A stretch of DNA of 64,000 bases from Adlercreutzia mucosicola DSM 19490 (lineage in GTDB: Bacteria; Actinomycetota; Coriobacteriia; Coriobacteriales; Eggerthellaceae): positions 383,932 through 447,931 of the forward strand of contig NZ_KE383895.1 of assembly GCF_000422625.1 (NCBI RefSeq), in the 5' to 3' direction. The notes beneath the pieces were generated by a model. It was not told the origin of the DNA, ran no database searches, and saw only the letters and a program-made list of their open reading frames with translations. Positions 56,653 to 63,878 of the stretch are shown here, piece after piece. A program made the position numbers and the translations under genes. How positions within the stretch are numbered: the first letter of the stretch is position 1; each line of letters opens with the position of its first letter.

Positions 56653-57936
56653 ATGACCGAATCTATCGGAACCATCTGCGTGCAAGGCGGCTGGCGGCCC
56701 GGCGATGGCGAGCCGCGCCAGGTGCCCATCTATCAGAACACCACGTGGAAGTACGATACGAGCGAGCACATGGGGCGCCTGTTCGACCTGGAGGAGTCCG
56801 GCTACTTCTACACGCGCCTGGCCAACCCCACCAACGACGCGGTGGCCGCTAAGATCGCCGCGCTGGAGGGCGGCACGGCGGCCATGCTCACCTCGTCGGG
56901 CCAGGCGGCGAACTTCTTCGCCGTGTTCAACATCGCCGGCGCGGGCGATCACGTGGTGGCCTCCTCGGCCATCTACGGCGGCACCTACAACCTGTTTGCC
57001 CACACCATGGCCCGCATGGGGCTGGAATGCACCTTCGTGGACCCGCACTGCTCCGACGAGGAGCTGGCGGCGGCCTTCCGTCCCAACACCAAGTGCGTCT
57101 TCGGCGAGACCATCGCCAACCCGGCGCTGTCGGTGCTCGACATCGAGCGCTTCGCCGCGGCGGCCCACGACCACGGGGTGCCGCTCATCGTGGACAACAC
57201 CTTCCCCACGCCGGTGCTGTGCCGCCCCATCGAGTGGGGCGCCGATATCGTGACGCATTCCACCACCAAGTACATGGACGGCCACGGCGCCTCCGTTGGC
57301 GGCGTCATCGTGGATGCGGGCACCTTCGACTGGAACGCCCACGCCGACAAGTTCCCCGGGCTCACCACGCCCGACGAGAGCTATCACGGCGTGGTGTACA
57401 CCGAGCGCTTCGGGCTGGAAGGCGCATTCATCACCAAGGCCACGGCCCAGCTCATGCGCGATCTGGGGTCTATCCAGGCGCCGCAGAACGCCTTCCTCAT
57501 CAACTTGGGTCTGGAGAGCCTGCATCTGCGCATGGCCCGGCACGCTGCCAACGGCCGCGCGGTGGCCGAACATTTGGCGGCTCACCCGAAGGTGGCCTGG
57601 GTGCGCCATCCGTCGCTTGCGGGCGATAGCGAGTACGCCCTGGCCGAGAAGTACCTGCCCGAGGGCAGCTGCGGCGTGGTGAGCTTCGGTGTGGCTGGGG
57701 GCCGTGCCGCGGCCGAGACCTTCATGGCGAACCTGAAGCTGGCCCAAATTGCCACCCACGTGGCCGATGCGCGCACCTGCGTGCTGCACCCGGCCAACGC
57801 TACTCATCGCCAGATGAACGACGCCGAGCTGGAAGCGGCCGGCATCACCCCCGATCTCATCCGCCTGTCCTGCGGCATCGAGGACGCCGCCGACCTCATC
57901 GCCGACATCGATCAGGCCCTGGCCGCCGTAGAGTAG
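56653..57936 (+). CDS. metY: O-acetylhomoserine sulfhydrylase (aminocarboxypropyltransferase)
   Basis: The 427-residue fold-type I PLP enzyme of the Cys/Met metabolism family has PLP lysine K206 in THSTTKYMDG. Family landmarks are YTRLANPTNDA, LTSSGQAANFF, SAIYGGTYNLF, LIVDNTFPTP and the C-terminal TCVLHPANATHRQM. It makes homocysteine from O-acetylhomoserine and sulfide. The ~425-residue length and ATHRQM end separate MetY from shorter MetB/MetC. AAAGGAG precedes ATG 56653. It is the first gene of a tight metY-metA operon (9-bp gap). Confidence 0.94.
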   Translation: MTESIGTICVQGGWRPGDGEPRQVPIYQNTTWKYDTSEHMGRLFDLEESGYFYTRLANPTNDAVAAKIAALEGGTAAMLTSSGQAANFFAVFNIAGAGDHVVASSAIYGGTYNLFAHTMARMGLECTFVDPHCSDEELAAAFRPNTKCVFGETIANPALSVLDIERFAAAAHDHGVPLIVDNTFPTPVLCRPIEWGADIVTHSTTKYMDGHGASVGGVIVDAGTFDWNAHADKFPGLTTPDESYHGVVYTERFGLEGAFITKATAQLMRDLGSIQAPQNAFLINLGLESLHLRMARHAANGRAVAEHLAAHPKVAWVRHPSLAGDSEYALAEKYLPEGSCGVVSFGVAGGRAAAETFMANLKLAQIATHVADARTCVLHPANATHRQMNDAELEAAGITPDLIRLSCGIEDAADLIADIDQALAAVE

Positions 57937-57945
57937 GAGCCCGCC

Positions 57946-58905
57946 ATGCCCATTCGCATTCCCGACGCCCTGCCGGCCACCGCTGCCTTGGAGAGCGAGA
58001 ACATCTTCGTGATGACGGAGCATCGCGCCATGCACCAGGACATTCGTCCGCTGCAGCTGCTGTTGCTGAACCTCATGCCCACCAAGATCACCACCGAGAC
58101 CCAGATTCTGCGGAAGCTGTCGAACACGCCGCTGCAGGTGGAAGTGGAGTTGCTGCAGATGGCCACCCACGCGGCCAAGAACACGGCTGCCGACCACCTG
58201 GAGGCCTTCTACACCACCTTCGACGCTGTGCGCAACCGCCACTTCGACGGCCTCATCATCACGGGCGCGCCGGTGGAGAAGCTGGAGTTCGAAGAGGTGG
58301 ACTACTGGCCCGAGCTGTGCGCCATCATGGAGTGGTCGAAGACCCACGTGCATTCCACGTTCCATATTTGCTGGGGTGCCCAGGCGGGCATCTACTACCA
58401 CTACGGGGTGCCCAAGCACGCGCTGCCCGAGAAGGCGTTCGGCGTGTTCTCCCACGATCTGGTGAAACGCACCTCGCCCCTCGTGCGCGGGTTCGACGAT
58501 CGGTTCTGGGCGCCCCATTCTCGCTTCACCGAGGTGCGGGCGACCGATATCGAGACCCATCCCGACCTGGAGTTGATCGCGGTGTCCGACGAGGCGGGGG
58601 TCTACGTGGCGAAGTCCACCGATTCGTCGAACTTCTTCGTGTTCGGGCATCCCGAGTACGATCGCGAGACGTTGCGGGCCGAGTACGATCGCGACGTGGC
58701 CCGCGGCGAGGCCCGGGCGCTGCCGGCCCATTACTTTCCCGGCGACGACCCTGCGGCCGCGCCTGAGGCCACGTGGTTTTCCCATGCCCAGCTGCTGTAC
58801 ACTAACTGGCTGAACTACTATGTGTACCAGACGACTCCCTACGATATCACCCGCGCTGGCGAGAAGGAAGGTGCCGACGAGCATGGCCATCGATCCGAAG
58901 CATGA
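57946..58905 (+). CDS. metA: Homoserine O-acetyltransferase (MetA family)
   Basis: The 319-residue protein activates homoserine for methionine synthesis. Catalytic residues fall at canonical positions: C142 in [11 protein letters not shown]235 and E237 in FGHPEYDR. Residue 111 is Glu ([15 protein letters not shown]). In characterised MetA proteins Glu111 specifies acetyl-CoA and Gly111 succinyl-CoA, so this should be an acetyltransferase, in agreement with the adjacent MetY. TAGGAG precedes ATG 57946, 9 bp after metY. The C-terminus overlaps a small ORF by 23 bp. Confidence 0.95.
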   Translation: MPIRIPDALPATAALESENIFVMTEHRAMHQDIRPLQLLLLNLMPTKITTETQILRKLSNTPLQVEVELLQMATHAAKNTAADHLEAFYTTFDAVRNRHFDGLIITGAPVEKLEFEEVDYWPELCAIMEWSKTHVHSTFHICWGAQAGIYYHYGVPKHALPEKAFGVFSHDLVKRTSPLVRGFDDRFWAPHSRFTEVRATDIETHPDLELIAVSDEAGVYVAKSTDSSNFFVFGHPEYDRETLRAEYDRDVARGEARALPAHYFPGDDPAAAPEATWFSHAQLLYTNWLNYYVYQTTPYDITRAGEKEGADEHGHRSEA

Positions 58906-59122
58906 CCCCCACGCCCATTTCGTGGTGAAGCCCTTGCCGAGCCAGGTGGGGAAGGCGGCCAGGGCGGGCGCGCGTGCGGATGCGCGCCCGGGTGCTGCGG
59001 AGATGTCGTGCCCGGCCGACCCCTTCCTGCGGGCCGCTAATGAGGATGACGACGGCTATGATCCCTATTCCGATCGGCCCGCCCGGCCCGAGCCGTTCTT
59101 CCAGGAGGACCCTTGGGCCTAA
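58883..59122 (+). CDS. Small acidic protein of unknown function downstream of metA
   Basis: A 79-residue frame starts at ATG 58883, overlapping the metA end, and has AAGG ~10 nt upstream. The sequence is basic at the N-terminus and acidic, Pro/Asp-rich at the C-terminus ([20 protein letters not shown]). It has no membrane segment and no recognised domain. The overlap suggests translational coupling with metA. Function unknown. Confidence 0.55.
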   Translation: MAIDPKHDPHAHFVVKPLPSQVGKAARAGARADARPGAAEMSCPADPFLRAANEDDDGYDPYSDRPARPEPFFQEDPWA

Positions 59123-59217
59123 GCGGCTGAGATACTTCGCCCGCGCCCCTTTACGGAAATTGTGCAACCTGTCAAAATCGCCTTGAAGACTGGGCGCATG
59201 AGAGCAGGGGGAGCGCG

Positions 59218-60930
59218 ATGGACGTGAAGGCGGCCGAGAAGGTGCCGGCGGCGGGAGAAAGCCACGTGCTGCGCGGCATCGTGTTCGCAGCACTCGGCGG
59301 CATCTGCTGGGGATTTTCCGGCAACTGCGCCCAAATGCTCACGGCTGAGCTGGGCGTGCCGGTCATGTGGATCACCGCTGTGCGCCTGACGGTGGCCGCC
59401 GTCATCTTTTTGGCCATCTGCCTGGTGCGCGAGCCGCGTCATCTGCTGGCGGCCCTGCGCGACGGGCGCAGCCTGGCCTATATCGCCGGGTTCGCTATTC
59501 TGGGCGTGCTGCTCACGCAGGTGAGTTACCTCTCGGCTATCGCCTACACCAACGCCGGCACGGGCACCGTGCTCGAGCGCACGGGGCTCGTGCTCATCAT
59601 GGGCTATGTGTGCCTGCGCACCCGCCGTCTGCCGCGTCCGCGCGAGGCGGCGGGGCTTGTGCTCGCCATCGGCGGCACCGTGCTCATCGCCACCCAGGGC
59701 GACTTCTCGCGGCTGGCCATCGCGCCGGCAGGTCTCGGCTGGGGCCTTGTGTCGGCGGTGGCGCTGGCCTTCTACACGCTGATGCCCGGCAAGCCCCTGG
59801 CGAAGTGGGGCAGCTTCATCGTGACGGGGCTGGCCATGGCCATGGGCGGCACGGTGGCCATGGCCGGCGTGCAACCGTGGACCCTCGGCGTGGAGGTGAC
59901 GCCGGCGGTGGTGGGCGTCATGGCGCTCATGGTGCTCGTGGGCACGTTCGCGGCCTACCTGTTCTACCTCCAGGGCATTACCGATGCGGGCCCGGTGCGT
60001 GCCGGTTTGGTCGGGTGCGTGGAACCGGTGTCGGCCACCATCATCTCGGCGGCGTGGCTCGGCACCGCGGTCACGCCGATGGACGTGCTCGGCTGCGCCA
60101 TGATCGTGGTGATGGTGTTCCTCGTCACCGACCGGGGCGGCGAGGGCGACGACGATCATGCTGCGGAAGGCGGCACGGGCGCGGCGCCAAGCCGCTACGA
60201 CGGCGCTCGCGGCAACGTGCCCGTGTTCCAGGGGCGCGCGAGCGAGCTGGGCTATTACGCGGCCCGGGTGGCCACGCGCGAGGATATGCCACTGCTGCAG
60301 CAGCTTCTGGCCGACGGGCGCCGCACCATGGCGAAACTCGGCGTGAAGGAGGGCACGAAGCGCTACCCCTCGTCGCGCCGCCTCTTGCGCGCTGTGGATG
60401 CCGGCAGTGTGTACGTGGTGGTGAGCAATCCCGCCTGGCTCGGCGTGGAGGCCCGCGAGTCGGAGGAGGCGCCGGCGGCCGGGAACCTTTCCGCCGAAGA
60501 CACCACGGCGGTCGCGTGCCTTTCCGCTGAGGATGCTGCGGAAGGTTGCGGGGATGGCCCCGCGGGGAAGGTCGGCGAGAGCCGCATCATCGCCATGTTC
60601 GACGTGGATGTGGAAGGCGACGCGGCCTACGAGCGCGGCCGCGGTCTTACCTGGATCACCGAAGGTGACGGCAACTACGGGGCGCTGCACTGGGTGAACG
60701 TGGCGCCGTCGGCGCGCCGCTTGGGCGTGGGCGCCTACATCCTGGGAACCGCCCAGCGCATCGCCCGCGACGCCGGCTGCCACAACCTGTGCTGCGATGT
60801 GTACGAGGCCAACGCCCCCATGCGCAACTTGCTTGCCCGCGAGGGTTGGACCGTCGCCGGCACCATCGCCCTGCGCGACTGGCACGGCCATGAGTCCCAC
60901 CGCCTCATCTACGAGAAGCTCTACTGGTAG
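59218..60930 (+). CDS. EamA/DMT transporter fused to a GNAT acetyltransferase
   Basis: 570 residues in one frame. The N-terminal ~300 residues form a ten-span EamA drug/metabolite transporter, with two EamA repeats (ALGGICWGFSGNCAQML and GLGWGLVSAVALAFYTLMPG) and AAYLFYLQGITDAGPVRAGL plus a PVSATIISA end. After an acidic linker (~residues 305-320) comes a GNAT-type domain with APSARRLGVGAYILGTAQRI and EANAPMRNLLAREGWTVAGT. It contains an Ala/Glu-rich insert near residues 415-455. ATG 59218 has AGGGGGAG upstream. The fusion suggests export of a metabolite that is acetylated on the inside, but the substrate is unknown. Confidence 0.9.
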   Translation: MDVKAAEKVPAAGESHVLRGIVFAALGGICWGFSGNCAQMLTAELGVPVMWITAVRLTVAAVIFLAICLVREPRHLLAALRDGRSLAYIAGFAILGVLLTQVSYLSAIAYTNAGTGTVLERTGLVLIMGYVCLRTRRLPRPREAAGLVLAIGGTVLIATQGDFSRLAIAPAGLGWGLVSAVALAFYTLMPGKPLAKWGSFIVTGLAMAMGGTVAMAGVQPWTLGVEVTPAVVGVMALMVLVGTFAAYLFYLQGITDAGPVRAGLVGCVEPVSATIISAAWLGTAVTPMDVLGCAMIVVMVFLVTDRGGEGDDDHAAEGGTGAAPSRYDGARGNVPVFQGRASELGYYAARVATREDMPLLQQLLADGRRTMAKLGVKEGTKRYPSSRRLLRAVDAGSVYVVVSNPAWLGVEARESEEAPAAGNLSAEDTTAVACLSAEDAAEGCGDGPAGKVGESRIIAMFDVDVEGDAAYERGRGLTWITEGDGNYGALHWVNVAPSARRLGVGAYILGTAQRIARDAGCHNLCCDVYEANAPMRNLLAREGWTVAGTIALRDWHGHESHRLIYEKLYW

Positions 60931-61031
60931 GGCTGTTTTTCGGAGCGGCGCCGGCATTACGGCTGTCGGGTGTCTACCGCAGCGCGGCGCCCCGTTGCCG
61001 GTATCGAATGCCGCCGCTCTCGGCGGCGGCC

Positions 61032-61478
61032 CTACAGGTTGTCGGTGTCCAGGCAGAGGGTGAAGGGGCCGCGGTTCACCAGGCTCACGTCCATCATGGC
61101 GCCAAAGACGCCGGTGTCCACGTGGGGCACGTCGCGCCGGGCGAGGGAGACGAAGTGCTCGTAGAGCCGCTCGGCCTCGGCGGGCGCGGCGGCGTCGGTG
61201 AAGGAGGGGCGGTTGCCCTTCCGGCAGTTGGCGAAGAGCGTGAACTGGCTGACCACGAGCACCTCGCCTCCCACGTCGGCTAAGCTCAGATTGGTCTTGC
61301 CGCTCTCGTCTTCGAACACGCGCATCTTGCGGATCTTCTCCCAGAGCCGCTGTGCCTGGGCCTCGTCGTCGCCGTGGCCCACGCCCAGAAGGATCAGGTA
61401 TCCGCGCCCGATGCGACCGACGACGTTCCCTTCCACGCTCACGCTGGCTTCGCTCACACACTGTACAACAGCTCGCAT
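61032..61478 (-). CDS. dtd: D-aminoacyl-tRNA deacylase
   Basis: 148 residues, the normal length. It removes D-amino acids from mischarged tRNA in the cytoplasm. The N-terminus [15 protein letters not shown] and the [17 protein letters not shown] active-site segment are diagnostic. The Gly-cisPro motif is present as VNRGPFT; the usual form is N-x-GPVT, so a Val-to-Phe change is seen beside it. AAAGGAA precedes ATG 61478 by ~7 nt. A good promoter lies upstream. A GC-rich hairpin (~61010-61030) lies just past the stop, without a T tract. Confidence 0.95.
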   Translation of the reverse strand: MRAVVQCVSEASVSVEGNVVGRIGRGYLILLGVGHGDDEAQAQRLWEKIRKMRVFEDESGKTNLSLADVGGEVLVVSQFTLFANCRKGNRPSFTDAAAPAEAERLYEHFVSLARRDVPHVDTGVFGAMMDVSLVNRGPFTLCLDTDNL

Positions 61479-61538
61479 AGGGATTCCTTTCGGGGCAGAC
61501 GGTCTTTACGGGACGGGATGCACGTGGCGCCCCGGTTC

Positions 61539-61567
61539 TTTATAGAGCAGAGGCCGTCCCGCGTCAA
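61539..61567 (-). promoter_or_regulatory. Promoter of dtd
   Basis: On the minus strand TTGACG (61567-61562) and TATAAA (61544-61539) are spaced by 17 nt. Confidence 0.8.
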
Positions 61568-61594
61568 CGCGAGGGGGGCCGGCATCCGGCGAGG

Positions 61595-61646
61595 GTGAGT
61601 GACTCACTCGAGAATAGAAGTGACTATATGACTAGTTACTTAGTCA
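61595..61646 (+). promoter_or_regulatory. Palindromic operator cluster before the toxin-antitoxin pair
   Basis: A perfect palindrome GTGAGT-G-ACTCAC lies at 61595-61607. An inverted repeat TGACTA/TAGTCA lies at 61629-61634 and 61641-61646, with an extra TGACTA at 61621-61626. TAGAAT hexamers at 61656 and 61670 are possible -10 boxes. This layout fits autoregulation by the antitoxin. Confidence 0.6.
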
Positions 61647-61695
61647 AAAAGGTGGTAGAATCAGTCGTATAGAATCAACTCTGGAAGGGGGTTCC

Positions 61696-61953
61696 GTGGC
61701 AGCGAGTATTGCCCTGGCAGAGGCGAAGGCGAACCTCTCCTCCGTTGTACGGCGCGTGGACGAAACGGGGGCGGAGTTCGTGGTGACGGTGAGAAACCGG
61801 CCCTGCGCTATGATCGTGCCCATTCCCAAGCCGGCGCCACGGCAGTTGAGAGCGGCGGGGGCCCTGGCCGGAAAGCGGCCGGTTGCATCGCGCGAGGCCG
61901 AGAGGGCCGCGTATCGGCAGGTGTTGGAGGCCAAGTATGCCGACCTTCCTTGA
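61696..61953 (+). CDS. Phd/YefM-type antitoxin
   Basis: 85 residues. The N-terminus (ASIALAEAKANLSSVVRRVD, then EFVVTVRNRPCAMIVPI) is the Phd/YefM DNA-binding fold. The C-terminal helical tail (SREAERAAYRQVLEAKYADLP) would bind and block the toxin. GTG 61696 has GGAAGGGGG upstream. It overlaps the PIN toxin gene by 17 bp, the usual translational coupling. It probably represses the operon through the palindromes just upstream. Confidence 0.88.
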   Translation: MAASIALAEAKANLSSVVRRVDETGAEFVVTVRNRPCAMIVPIPKPAPRQLRAAGALAGKRPVASREAERAAYRQVLEAKYADLP

Positions 61954-62308
61954 TACGAACTGCCTTCTGCGTTACCTGCTCGCCGATGTCGAAGACCAAT
62001 TCGAGGCGGTGCGCCTTTGCGTGGAGCAGGGTGCGTGCACGGCGCCCGAGTTCATAGCGGAATGCGTGTACGTGCTCGGCGGCTCAGTCTATGGCTTCGA
62101 CCGGGCCGATGTGGCGAACACCATGGGCTTCCTTCTCGACGACGTCGCCTGCGAGCACGAGGCCGCCATGCGCTACGCTCTTGGGCTCTACCGGGATCAC
62201 AGCCTCGATTTCGCTGACTGCATCCTCGCCGCCCGCTCGGTGGTTGAGGGGGCTCAAGTTCTCACCTTCGACAAGAAGCTCAACCGCTTGCTGGAAAACC
62301 TGTCCTAG
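61937..62308 (+). CDS. PIN-domain toxin (VapC-like ribonuclease)
   Basis: 123 residues with the PIN acidic set: D6 in FLDTNCLLRYLL, E42 in EFIAECVYVL, D94 in DFADCILAA and D112 in TFDKKLNRL. These residues hold Mg2+ in a ribonuclease active site. From the family it cleaves RNA to arrest growth and is held inactive by the upstream antitoxin. The ATG at 61937 overlaps the antitoxin gene. Its stop overlaps the stop of the convergent ZIP gene within a CTAG. Confidence 0.9.
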   Translation: MPTFLDTNCLLRYLLADVEDQFEAVRLCVEQGACTAPEFIAECVYVLGGSVYGFDRADVANTMGFLLDDVACEHEAAMRYALGLYRDHSLDFADCILAARSVVEGAQVLTFDKKLNRLLENLS

Positions 62309-63171
62309 AAGAAGATCATCAGCATGCCCAGGGCCAGGCCGACCATGACGGCGAAGGCGGGCAGCTTGCTGCGGTAGATGAGGTAGCTCTCGGGCATGAT
62401 CTCGCCGAACACCACATATAGCATGGCGCCCGAGGCGAAGCCGAGGGACAGGGTGAGGCCCAAAGGCCCGATGTCGCCCAGCCAGAAACCGAGCCACGCA
62501 CCGAGCACCGTGGGTAGGCCGCAGGCCGCCGTGAGCAGGGTGGCCTTCACGCGGCTCGTGCCGCCAGAGATGAGCGGCACGGCCACGGCCATGCCCTCGG
62601 GAATGTTGTGCAGGCCGATGAGCACGGCCATGATCATGCCGGTGCCCCACATAAGGTCGCTCGACACGGCGAAGCTTGCGCCGATGGTCATGCCCTCGGG
62701 AATGTTGTGCAGCGCGATGGCGCAGGCCATGACCACGCCAGCCACGAACAGCGACAGCCGCGAATCGTTGTGGCGCTTGTGCATGTTCAGGTGGTCGGCG
62801 TGTACCAGCTCGTCGATATTGTCGTGGGTGTCGGGGTGCGCGGCGTCGGCGGTATGCGATACCTCGGCCCGCGTCTTGCGGTCGATGAGGTGGTTCAGCA
62901 AATACACCACGGCCACGCCCAAGGCCACGGCGAAGATAACCAGCAGCACGCCGTGCTCGACCACCTGGTTGGCGGCCTCCTCAGCCTCGGCCAGCAGGTC
63001 GAAGCACACCATGGCGGTCATCACACCGCCGGCGAAGGCCAAAAGCAGGCTGATGGTGCGGTTGGACTCGCTCTTGAACAGGGCGCCGATGAGGCCTCCG
63101 AGCCCTGTGCCTCCCGCGCCGGAAATCAGCGTGACCAATGTGATGAACGCGAACGGCGACATTGCTTCCAT
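62305..63171 (-). CDS. ZIP family divalent metal transporter
   Basis: 288 residues, about eight membrane spans. The two metal-binding motifs are ALHNIPEGMTIG and GLHNIPEGMAVA in central helices, with FGEIMPES near the end. A His/Asp-rich cytoplasmic loop (about residues 106-137, including HTADAAHPDTHD and HADHLNMHKRH) may sense or bind metal. ZIP proteins import Zn2+ or other divalent metals. The start at 63171 or ATG 63162 (MSPFAFITLV) is ambiguous. Convergent with the PIN toxin, with overlapping stop codons. Confidence 0.92.
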   Translation of the reverse strand: MEAMSPFAFITLVTLISGAGGTGLGGLIGALFKSESNRTISLLLAFAGGVMTAMVCFDLLAEAEEAANQVVEHGVLLVIFAVALGVAVVYLLNHLIDRKTRAEVSHTADAAHPDTHDNIDELVHADHLNMHKRHNDSRLSLFVAGVVMACAIALHNIPEGMTIGASFAVSSDLMWGTGMIMAVLIGLHNIPEGMAVAVPLISGGTSRVKATLLTAACGLPTVLGAWLGFWLGDIGPLGLTLSLGFASGAMLYVVFGEIMPESYLIYRSKLPAFAVMVGLALGMLMIFF

Positions 63172-63222
63172 AGTATGCAGGCTTCCTTACACCTCAAGGT
63201 TTCACACAGCGCCGCCTATTGT

Positions 63223-63249
63223 GCTTCAATCCACGCCCGCGCGGAAGCG
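63223..63249. other. Lone type I-C CRISPR-repeat-like sequence
   Basis: GCTTCAATCCACGC followed by CCGCGCGGAAGCG resembles the 3' end and stem of type I-C repeats read on the minus strand (GCGTGGATTGAA). Only one copy exists, with no spacers or cas genes in the window. Confidence 0.3.
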
Positions 63250-63342
63250 CCTCCTGCCCAAACGTTAGTCGGAGGTAACATTTCCCACGGCAACGGTGCG
63301 CGCACGAACGGGCTGCCGGCGGGAGGGCGAAGTCGCCAGGGG

Positions 63343-63348
63343 ATATAA
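63343..63348 (+). promoter_or_regulatory. -10 box of the small membrane protein gene
   Basis: A TATAAT-type hexamer lies near 63343, 50-60 nt before the GTG start. No clear -35 is seen. Confidence 0.4.
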
Positions 63349-63400
63349 TAGATGGCGGGTCGCCCATTCCGGGGCGCTCGACAAGAGAAGGAGGCTGGCT

Positions 63401-63628
63401 GTGAGCGAGGGAAAATCGGAGCGGAGAGGTCTTCTGTGGTGGATCGAGCACGAGAACACCAATGCGTTCTGGAGTGCGAGAAACCCCTGGATCGTCATCG
63501 CACTTGCCGGGACGGCGATCATTGTGCTCTGCATGGTCGGGATGCATTTCTGGGGCGTGCCTCACGGGGTGGCAGATGTGACGGTAAATCGAACTCCGCA
63601 AAGCAAGCGTTTGACCTGCGGAAACTAG
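63401..63628 (+). CDS. 75-residue single-span membrane protein
   Basis: GTG 63401 has AAGGAGG about 6 nt upstream. The N-terminal 26 residues are charged (MSEGKSERRGLLWWIEHENT). One transmembrane segment follows (NPWIVIALAGTAIIVLCMVG), then a short outer tail with one Cys. No family is recognised. It lies alone between the ZIP transporter and the structured leader, and the upstream in-frame start at 63296 lacks a ribosome site. Confidence 0.72.
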   Translation: MSEGKSERRGLLWWIEHENTNAFWSARNPWIVIALAGTAIIVLCMVGMHFWGVPHGVADVTVNRTPQSKRLTCGN

Positions 63629-63672
63629 CAGTCATTGGCTATTTATTGGCTAGAGCTTATTTTCATCTCACG

Positions 63673-63701
63673 TTGACAACGTATAGGGTATACCGTATAA
63701 T
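63673..63701 (+). promoter_or_regulatory. Perfect consensus promoter with an operator in the spacer
   Basis: TTGACA (63673-63678), a 17-nt spacer and TATAAT (63696-63701) form an ideal sigma-A promoter. The spacer contains the palindrome GGTATACC within a larger near-palindrome TATAGGGTATACCGTATA. Tight repression by a small DNA-binding protein is likely. Confidence 0.92.
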
Positions 63702-63733
63702 ATCACCTGTAAGGCGGCAACGAGATAAGAAAG

Positions 63734-63861
63734 GAGGGGCCATGAGCGTGACGGTAAGGATTTGGCGATTCTCAGTCACTTTGGCGCTGAGGGTCAGGCT
63801 ACTGAGGTAGCAGCCAAGGGGGAGCCGAAAGGCTCCCCCCCCCCGACCACCATGGCCCCTC
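63734..63861 (+). other. Structured leader RNA: start-site-sequestering stem and GC hairpin
   Basis: GAGGGGCCATG (63734-63744), which is the ribosome site and start of the 22-codon ORF, is perfectly complementary to CATGGCCCCTC (63851-63861). Between them lies hairpin GGGGGAGCC-GAAA-GGCTCCCCC (63818-63839), followed by a run of C and not T. The layout fits a translational switch or attenuator for the downstream gene. Confidence 0.65.
63742..63810 (+). CDS. 22-residue leader peptide
   Basis: ATG 63742 has AAGGAGG (63731-63737) just upstream and ends in TAG at 63808-63810. The peptide is Arg/Leu/Val-rich (MSVTVRIWRFSVTLALRVRL then LR). It sits between a consensus promoter and a strong hairpin. 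Its start site can pair with a sequence 110 nt downstream. This suggests a regulatory leader peptide, not an independent protein. Confidence 0.5.
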   Translation: MSVTVRIWRFSVTLALRVRLLR

Positions 63862-63878
63862 GCCGAAGGGAGTATACC

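Noticed and set aside
63180..63400. A CRISPR array
   Set aside because: Only one repeat-like sequence is present, with no spacers and no cas genes in the window.
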